Below, one piece after another: positions 58,928-64,000 of a stretch of 64,000 bases of DNA. Position 1 is the first letter of the stretch. Every line of letters begins with the position of its first letter. Both the position numbers and the translations under genes were made by a program. The stretch lies in assembly GCF_003986955.1 (NCBI RefSeq), contig NZ_PIPN01000001.1, forward strand, positions 558,001-622,000. Reading direction: 5' to 3'. The DNA comes from Aliidiomarina sedimenti. Lineage in GTDB: Bacteria; Pseudomonadota; Gammaproteobacteria; Enterobacterales; Alteromonadaceae. The notes under the pieces were generated by a model that worked only from the letters and a program-made list of their open reading frames with translations, was not told where the DNA came from and searched no databases.

Positions 58928-59544
58928 TACCGTCCGTTATTGTCTGGTATCGGGTCTTGCGACGCCGCGTCCTGGGCCTCGGCTTCTTCCTGTTCCTGCT
59001 GACTTAACTGGGTCTGCTGTTGATGATCAAGGAAGAATGATTGGATCTGACGGCGCTGATCACTGCCGCTGGATGGTACCGCAGGCGCTTCCGTTGCATT
59101 AAAGCTCACGGGATTTGCCATGCCATCAAAAGGTGCGGTTTCAAACACCGGCGACGAACCAGACTGTGGAATATCATTGCCCGGTTCGAGTTGGTAATTG
59201 GTTACCCCAATCACGGTCACTAACGCAACACTTGCGGCGACTGCAAAGCTTGCTGCAGGGCGCCACCATGCATCGTTTGCGGCAGATTTCCACCAGCCAG
59301 CCTTGGCTGTAGCTGCCACAGCTGCGCGGTGCGCAGGTTCAGCGGCTACCTGAGCGGCAACGGCCGCCGAGATATCAATCGCCATACCCGGTTGTACATC
59401 GTTCCGAATAATAGAGCTTGCCAGCTGGTAACGCTGTAGAGTCGACTTCTGTTCGTCGTCTTTCAGCATGCGATCAAGCAGACTATGATTAACATCTTCA
59501 CCGTCCAGCAGTGCTGACAGATGTTCATTATGCTTGTCAGTCAT
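58927..59544 (-). CDS. rseA: Anti-sigma-E factor RseA
   Basis: Membrane-spanning anti-sigma factor cut by DegS and RseP to release sigma-E. 205 residues: cytosolic N-terminal domain (EHLSALLDGEDVNHSLLDRMLKDD...WQRYQLASSIIR-like segment), one transmembrane helix at about 95-115 (ASFAVAASVALVTVIGVTNY) and a periplasmic tail rich in Gln, Ser and Glu. Follows rpoE by 18 bases. Confidence 0.93.
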   Translation of the reverse strand: MTDKHNEHLSALLDGEDVNHSLLDRMLKDDEQKSTLQRYQLASSIIRNDVQPGMAIDISAAVAAQVAAEPAHRAAVAATAKAGWWKSAANDAWWRPAASFAVAASVALVTVIGVTNYQLEPGNDIPQSGSSPVFETAPFDGMANPVSFNATEAPAVPSSGSDQRRQIQSFFLDHQQQTQLSQQEQEEAEAQDAASQDPIPDNNGR

Positions 59545-59562
59545 ACGCGTTTCCTCAACAGT

Positions 59563-60141
59563 TTAACCTTCTAAAAGGGGTTTTAACTTTTTATCGATGG
59601 CCTCGCGTGCTCTGAAAATACGAGAACGTACGGTACCAATCGGACAATCCATGGTGACTGCTATCTCTTCATACCCCATGCCATCCAGCTCCCTCAGGGT
59701 AATTGCCTGCTTCAGGTCATCTGGCAAGGCATTGATGGCGTCGAGCACCACGGCTTTAATTTCATCAGATAACATCTGACTCTCAGGTGAAGCAATGTCC
59801 TTCAGACCATGACCGTCATCCAAAAACTCTGCATCCTGAGCATCAATATCGGTACCAGGTGGCTTACGACCACGCGATACCAGGTAATTTTTCGCGGTAT
59901 TCACCGCAATACGATACAGCCAGGTATAAAATGCGCTATCACCACGAAAGTTCGGCAACGCACGATACGCCTTAATGAATGCCTCCTGCGCTACATCCGG
60001 CACATCACCTTGCTGCTTAACGTAACGCGAAATCAAACTCATGATCTTGTGCTGATATTTCTTTACCAGAATATCAAACGCAGCCTGATCACCTTGTTGT
60101 ACTCGTTCTACAAGTTGTTGATCTATGTCCTGTTCGCTCAT
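59563..60141 (-). CDS. rpoE: Envelope-stress sigma factor RpoE (sigma-E)
   Basis: ECF sigma factor driving outer-membrane stress genes. 192 residues against 191 in E. coli. Region 2 (DILVKKYQHKIMSLISRYV, DVAQEAFIKAYRALPNFRGDSAFYTWLYRIAVNTAKNYL) and region 4 (ALPDDLKQAITLRELDGMGYEEIAVTMDCPIGTVRSRIFRARE). ATG at 60141 was chosen because MSEQ...LVERVQQGD aligns with the E. coli N-terminus; an in-frame ATG three codons upstream is possible. A sigma-E type promoter lies 69-95 bases ahead. Confidence 0.97.
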   Translation of the reverse strand: MSEQDIDQQLVERVQQGDQAAFDILVKKYQHKIMSLISRYVKQQGDVPDVAQEAFIKAYRALPNFRGDSAFYTWLYRIAVNTAKNYLVSRGRKPPGTDIDAQDAEFLDDGHGLKDIASPESQMLSDEIKAVVLDAINALPDDLKQAITLRELDGMGYEEIAVTMDCPIGTVRSRIFRAREAIDKKLKPLLEG

Positions 60142-60209
60142 CCGAGCCATCTCTCCCGTTCCCTTGCTCGTACTACAAGTAGCACTGGCTCGAGCTGCGT
60201 GTCACCTAC

Positions 60210-60237
60210 CTAGACCGACAGCCTTTTAAAAAGTTCG
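60210..60237 (-). promoter_or_regulatory. Candidate sigma-E promoter of rpoE
   Basis: Minus strand GAACTT (60231-60236) and TCTA (60211-60214) lie 16 bases apart, matching the sigma-E pattern GGAACTT-N16-TCTGA except for the first G and the last bases of the -10. Autoregulation of rpoE by its own product is usual in gammaproteobacteria. Confidence 0.7.
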
Positions 60238-60289
60238 CATTTACTGCACGAACAAGGGTAAAATTCATTTTCAATCTTCACAACAGTCT

Positions 60290-61903
60290 ATGGATACTAT
60301 GACCTCTCGTCACGCGTTCCAATGCGATGCGCTGATTATCGGCAGCGGCGCTGCCGGCCTGTCACTGGCTCTTAAACTTGCCCAACACCTGAACGTTATA
60401 GTACTGAGTAAAGGTCCTCTGGTCGAGGGCTCGACCTACTATGCGCAAGGCGGTATCGCAGCGGTATTCGATGAAAATGATAGCATTGAATCTCATGTCA
60501 ACGATACCTTAAAAGCTGGCGCAGGCCTGTGTGACGCCGAGGTCGTGCACTTTACCGCATCGCGTGCCAAAACTGCGTTGCAGTGGCTGATAGAACTTGG
60601 CACTCCGTTTGATCAGGAAACCGATGCCAAAGGTGAAGCCCGTTTTCACCTTACCCGTGAAGGCGGTCATAGCCATCGCCGCATTCTGCATGCGGCCGAC
60701 GCCACCGGGCGTGCTGTACAAACCACCCTGGTCAGTCAGATCGAACGCCACCCCAGAATCAAAGTGCTCGAAGGGTACAACGCCATCGACCTGATTAGTG
60801 CCGGCGAAGGCAACCAGCGCCGTTGTGTTGGGGCCTATGCCTGGAGCCGTGAAGAACGGCTGGTCTACACCATTAGTGCACCCTTTGTGACCCTTGCCAC
60901 CGGCGGTGCGAGTAAAGTGTACCAGTACACCAGCAACCCGGATGTCGCCTCCGGCGATGGCATAGCCATGGCGTGGCGTGCGGGCTGTCGGGTCGCGAAC
61001 ATGGAATTTAACCAGTTTCACCCGACCTGTTTGTACCACCCCAGAGCCCAGAACTTTCTGCTGACCGAAGCCTTGCGTGGTGAAGGCGCGATATTGAAAC
61101 GCCCGGATGGCTCAGCATTTATGGCCGACTTCCACCCGGACAACGAGCTGGCCCCACGGGATGTGGTCGCCCGAGCTATCGATTACGAGATGAAACGACT
61201 TGGCGCCGACTGCATGTTCCTCGATATTTCGCATCAGGACAGTGATTTTGTTAAGCAACACTTCCCCACTATCTATCAGCGTTGCCTCGATTTAGGCATC
61301 GACATTACCAAAGAAGCCATGCCGGTGGTGCCAGCTGCACATTACACCTGTGGCGGGGTGATGGCCGATAAAAATGCCCAGACCGATCTGGCCGGGCTTT
61401 ATGCCATTGGTGAAGTGGCTTACACCGGTCTGCATGGGGCCAACCGTATGGCCAGCAATTCGTTGCTGGAGTGCATTGTGTTTGCTCATGCGGCGGCAGA
61501 ACATATGTTAGCCGAGCATGCCACCGTTACACGGCCACCTGACCTGGCCCCCTGGGATGAAAGCAAAGTCACAGACTCAGATGAAGAAGTCATTATTCAG
61601 CACAACTGGCACGAGCTGCGCTTGTTTATGTGGGACTATGTCGGAATTGTACGCACCAATAAAAGGCTCGAACGCGCGGCACGGCGGATTGAACTGTTGC
61701 AGCAGGAAATCCATGACTATTATGCCAATTTCCGCGTCTCAAATAACCTGCTGGAACTGCGTAATCTGGTTCAGGTTGCAGAGTTAATTGTGATGAGTGC
61801 TATGCAGCGTAAAGAAAGCCGCGGCCTGCACTATAATCTCGACTATCCGGATTTACAGCCGAACCCACAACCTACGGTCGTTGCCCCGGGCCATAAGGCT
61901 TAA
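60290..61903 (+). CDS. nadB: L-aspartate oxidase
   Basis: FAD enzyme oxidising aspartate to iminoaspartate, the first step of NAD synthesis. 537 residues: dinucleotide-binding [35 protein letters not shown], the active-site [20 protein letters not shown] and [23 protein letters not shown], plus a helical C-terminal domain. Divergent from rpoE, as in E. coli. ATG at 60299 is an alternative start; neither has a strong ribosome site. The 3' end overlaps the convergent ygfX by 32 bases. Confidence 0.96.
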   Translation: MDTMTSRHAFQCDALIIGSGAAGLSLALKLAQHLNVIVLSKGPLVEGSTYYAQGGIAAVFDENDSIESHVNDTLKAGAGLCDAEVVHFTASRAKTALQWLIELGTPFDQETDAKGEARFHLTREGGHSHRRILHAADATGRAVQTTLVSQIERHPRIKVLEGYNAIDLISAGEGNQRRCVGAYAWSREERLVYTISAPFVTLATGGASKVYQYTSNPDVASGDGIAMAWRAGCRVANMEFNQFHPTCLYHPRAQNFLLTEALRGEGAILKRPDGSAFMADFHPDNELAPRDVVARAIDYEMKRLGADCMFLDISHQDSDFVKQHFPTIYQRCLDLGIDITKEAMPVVPAAHYTCGGVMADKNAQTDLAGLYAIGEVAYTGLHGANRMASNSLLECIVFAHAAAEHMLAEHATVTRPPDLAPWDESKVTDSDEEVIIQHNWHELRLFMWDYVGIVRTNKRLERAARRIELLQQEIHDYYANFRVSNNLLELRNLVQVAELIVMSAMQRKESRGLHYNLDYPDLQPNPQPTVVAPGHKA

Positions 61904-62321
61904 CGCCCTGCTGCTGACAATTCAGACAGACCCGGCGCAGGCGCGCCCAAGCAGCGTCGTCCAGTTGATCCCGATACAGCCAGCGCCACGGCAATGGCTG
62001 TTGCTCGCAACTGAATTGAACAAACACCACAAACGGTGTCAGTAACCCCTGTTTAAGTTGCAACCGCTGCTGCGTATCAGAGACGTAGTAACCACGGCCC
62101 TGCTCGCTGAGGCACAAAGTGTCGCCGTGCTGCGGCTGACTGCTTTGTCGCCAGCAACAAAATGCACTTACCAACAGCAAAGGCCAGCACCATAACCAGT
62201 CCAGCCACCAGGTCTGCAGGCTTCGCCAGAAAACCCAGGCTGCTGTACACGCGGTCACGGCGGCACACGCCAGAATAAGTTGCCTGCGCATCACCGACGG
62301 CTGAAGGCGCAGGCTCCACAT
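61872..62321 (-). CDS. ygfX: YgfX-like inner-membrane protein (CptA family)
   Basis: 149-residue membrane protein with two close transmembrane helices (about 12-30 and 38-56) and a cytosolic C-terminal domain holding the family stretch [18 protein letters not shown]. In E. coli this protein was reported as a growth inhibitor paired with SdhE, though the toxin-antitoxin reading is disputed. Its start codon shares a base with the sdhE stop. Overlaps nadB at its 3' end on the other strand. Confidence 0.82.
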   Translation of the reverse strand: MWSLRLQPSVMRRQLILACAAVTACTAAWVFWRSLQTWWLDWLWCWPLLLVSAFCCWRQSSQPQHGDTLCLSEQGRGYYVSDTQQRLQLKQGLLTPFVVFVQFSCEQQPLPWRWLYRDQLDDAAWARLRRVCLNCQQQGVKPYGPGQRP

Positions 62322-62593
62322 CAGACTTTAACCCGACTTAGCATCAGCTTAACCATTGCATCCAGCTCCGCATCCTCACACACCTGGTGGCCCATGAACC
62401 AGCCGAACAAATCCGGATCATCGCAGGTAATCAGGCGACGGAAGACGGCCTTCTGCTCATCCGACAGCTCGTCATACGCCTCTTCAACAAAGGGCAGAAA
62501 AAGCACATCCAGCTCAAGCATGCCTCGACGGCAGGCCCAACGCAGGCGTTTTTTGTCAATCAACACATCGGCAGATTGTTTGATGTACTCCAT
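62321..62593 (-). CDS. sdhE: FAD assembly factor SdhE
   Basis: Small protein that promotes covalent FAD attachment to SdhA and FrdA. 90 residues, all helical, with the key RGMLELD motif (RGxxE) after RLRWACR, and DDPDLFGWFMG. A 13-residue N-terminal extension precedes the conserved start compared with E. coli. Two-gene unit with ygfX. Confidence 0.93.
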   Translation of the reverse strand: MEYIKQSADVLIDKKRLRWACRRGMLELDVLFLPFVEEAYDELSDEQKAVFRRLITCDDPDLFGWFMGHQVCEDAELDAMVKLMLSRVKV

Positions 62594-62802
62594 GGGTACT
62601 CCTCATGTCACTCCAGGCTGATGCCTGGTTTGGACGCTATTTTGTGCCGCCATGATACCATGGGAAAAATTTCCCCTGCAGCTTGTAATTCAGATTTTTG
62701 CCCCAAACTAGAGCTGTATACGCAATATCGCTGTGCTTCGGTGCGGGATATAACTTAATTCAGGCTGTTAGCTTAACGCTAACTCAAGGTAACTATAACG
62801 CT

Positions 62803-63693
62803 ATGCAATCATACCTCGTTAGTCAGCTTGCTGTTGTTGTCGCCAGCGGCGCCGACGCCGAAAGTTTTCTTCAGGGCCAGTTAACTGCTGATGTGCAGAA
62901 ATTGCCACCTGAACAGTGGAGCTATGCCGGCCATTGTGACGCCAAAGGTAAACTGCTGGCGGTGATGCGCTTGTGGCGCAGCGGCGGGGATTTCTACCTG
63001 CTGATGCCGCGGGCGAGTATTGAACATTCACTCGGCCAGCTGAAAAAATTCAGTGTCTTCAGCAAGGTCGAATTAGCTGAGCAAAGTGGTGAATTTGAGG
63101 TTGAACTAAGCCCCGTCAGTTCGCCGTTGTTTGCACTGGAGACAGCAGATGATGCTCACTTCAGTCTCGGCTTAGGCGATGCGCAGCTGCGTATCCGACC
63201 GGCTGGCATTGATACCGATGGCGACGATACCACAACTGATGAGCCAGAAATCGACGATGAAGCCTGGCTTCGTTATGAAATTGAACATGGCGTCGCCTGC
63301 CTGACGGACGCTACCGTACAGCAGTTTGTGCCACAAATGGTCGGGCTCGATCGACTTGCTGGCATTAACTATAAAAAAGGCTGTTATATCGGCCAGGAAA
63401 CCATCGCCCGCATGCATTACCTTGGGCAGAATAAACGAGCCGCCCGCTATCTGGTCGGCTCCGCAGATAAAATTCCCGCGGCAGGCGCCGACTTAGAACG
63501 TAGTCTCGGTGAAAGCTGGCGCCGTGCGGGTGCAGTTCTTAACGCAGTGCGTTATGATAGTGGCGAAGTTGCTGTATTAGCCGTTCTGCCGGCTGATCTG
63601 GAAAATGACGCAACCCTTCGCATCAAGGGCGATGAAGCGAGTCGACTGACCCCGCGCCCAAAATTCGACAACCAGGAAATTTCTAATGAGTGA
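62803..63693 (+). CDS. ygfZ: Folate-binding iron-sulfur/tRNA modification protein YgfZ
   Basis: Tetrahydrofolate-dependent factor needed for some iron-sulfur enzymes such as MiaB. 296 residues of the GcvT-like fold; the diagnostic Cys motif KKGCYIGQETIARMHYLG (KGC[YF]xGQE) is present. ATG at 62803 was taken because the protein then begins close to the conserved core; AAGGT is 12 bases ahead. Divergent from sdhE-ygfX, the same neighbourhood as in E. coli. Confidence 0.93.
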   Translation: MQSYLVSQLAVVVASGADAESFLQGQLTADVQKLPPEQWSYAGHCDAKGKLLAVMRLWRSGGDFYLLMPRASIEHSLGQLKKFSVFSKVELAEQSGEFEVELSPVSSPLFALETADDAHFSLGLGDAQLRIRPAGIDTDGDDTTTDEPEIDDEAWLRYEIEHGVACLTDATVQQFVPQMVGLDRLAGINYKKGCYIGQETIARMHYLGQNKRAARYLVGSADKIPAAGADLERSLGESWRRAGAVLNAVRYDSGEVAVLAVLPADLENDATLRIKGDEASRLTPRPKFDNQEISNE

Positions 63694-64000
63694 AGCAATA
63701 ACCGCAGATAAAGCCGTAACCATCCATTATGCTGTAAAAAACCCAGCAGGTGAGGTGTTAGACAAATCCAGCGAAGAACAGCCTTTGGCCTTTATTTTTG
63801 GCCGTGGCATGTTGATCCCAGGCCTGGAAAAAGCATTGGAAGGCAAGACCGCGGGCGACACTTTCTCAGCGGACGTAGCAGCAGAAGAAGCCTACGGTGA
63901 GCGTCACGACGGCCTAATCCAGGCTGTTCCTCGTCAAATGTTTGGCGAAAATGAAGTTGAGCCTGGCATGCAGTTCCGTGCCAGCACCGACCAGGGTGAG
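63686..64000 (+). CDS. FKBP-type peptidyl-prolyl isomerase, SlyD-like, cut by window end
   Basis: 105 codons are present. MSEAITADKAVTIHYAVKN begins the FKBP fold, followed by GRGMLIPGLEKALEGKTAGD and YGERHDGLIQAVPRQMFG with the insert-in-flap chaperone domain of the SlyD class. The start overlaps the ygfZ stop by eight bases, suggesting coupling. The His-rich metal-binding tail of SlyD, if present, lies outside the window. Confidence 0.9.
   Translation, partial: MSEAITADKAVTIHYAVKNPAGEVLDKSSEEQPLAFIFGRGMLIPGLEKALEGKTAGDTFSADVAAEEAYGERHDGLIQAVPRQMFGENEVEPGMQFRASTDQGE

Noticed and set aside
61872-62593. sdhE-ygfX as a toxin-antitoxin (cptAB) system
   Set aside because: SdhE has the RGxxE flavinylation motif and a firm housekeeping role; the toxin-antitoxin interpretation is disputed and nothing in the sequence supports it further.

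Overview
The window looks like an ordinary chromosomal segment of a gammaproteobacterium, most likely an Alteromonadales member of the Idiomarina / Pseudidiomarina / Aliidiomarina type. The basis is the gene order (rpoE-rseABC-lepA-lepB-rnc-era-recO-pdxJ-acpS, then relA-mazG-pyrG-eno-ftsB-ispD-ispF-truD-surE-pcm-nlpD-rpoS beside mutS and recA), the complete aromatic amino acid degradation set and the many exported peptidases. The genus is an inference from style and cannot be proven here. I see no rRNA, tRNA, CRISPR array, insertion sequence or prophage. Both end genes are cut by the window: an RND pump permease on the left and a SlyD-like prolyl isomerase on the right.

Layout. 1-3.8 kb: TetR regulator, periplasmic adaptor and RND permease, one leftward operon behind a promoter that carries inverted repeats. 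3.9-10.2 kb: PilZ protein, HinT-like HIT protein, a small lipoprotein, gamma-glutamyltransferase, rhombosortase and a large S9 peptidase. 10.2-19 kb: catabolism of phenylalanine, tyrosine and homogentisate (phhA, phhB, hppD, hmgA, fahA, maiA) with its regulator tyrR and a neighbouring methionine gamma-lyase. Four candidate TyrR boxes lie in front of hppD (two), tyrR and phhA. Between fahA and maiA are two long palindromic elements that share a 30-base core in opposite orientation.

19-28.8 kb: the phage-shock genes pspABC, divergent pspF with a sigma-54 promoter facing pspA, then sapABCDF overlapping the end of pspF, then a PutP-type sodium/proline symporter. 28.9-33.8 kb: patatin-like phospholipase, EAL-HDOD signalling protein, metallophosphatase and DUF885 lipoprotein. 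33.9-38.3 kb: recA with a near-perfect LexA box, pncC, and mutS on the opposite strand.

38.3-51 kb: a long leftward block from relA to rpoS covering the stringent response, nucleotide, isoprenoid, tRNA and cell-division functions, with one unrecognised protein between eno and ftsB. 51-60.2 kb: the rpoE envelope-stress operon followed by lepA, lepB, rnc, era, recO, pdxJ and acpS. 60.3-64 kb: nadB, convergent sdhE-ygfX, ygfZ and the slyD-like gene. No obviously new multi-gene system was found. The best leads are the paired palindromes, the TyrR-box set, altered key residues in the RND permease and in SapD, and the unknown eno-ftsB gene.
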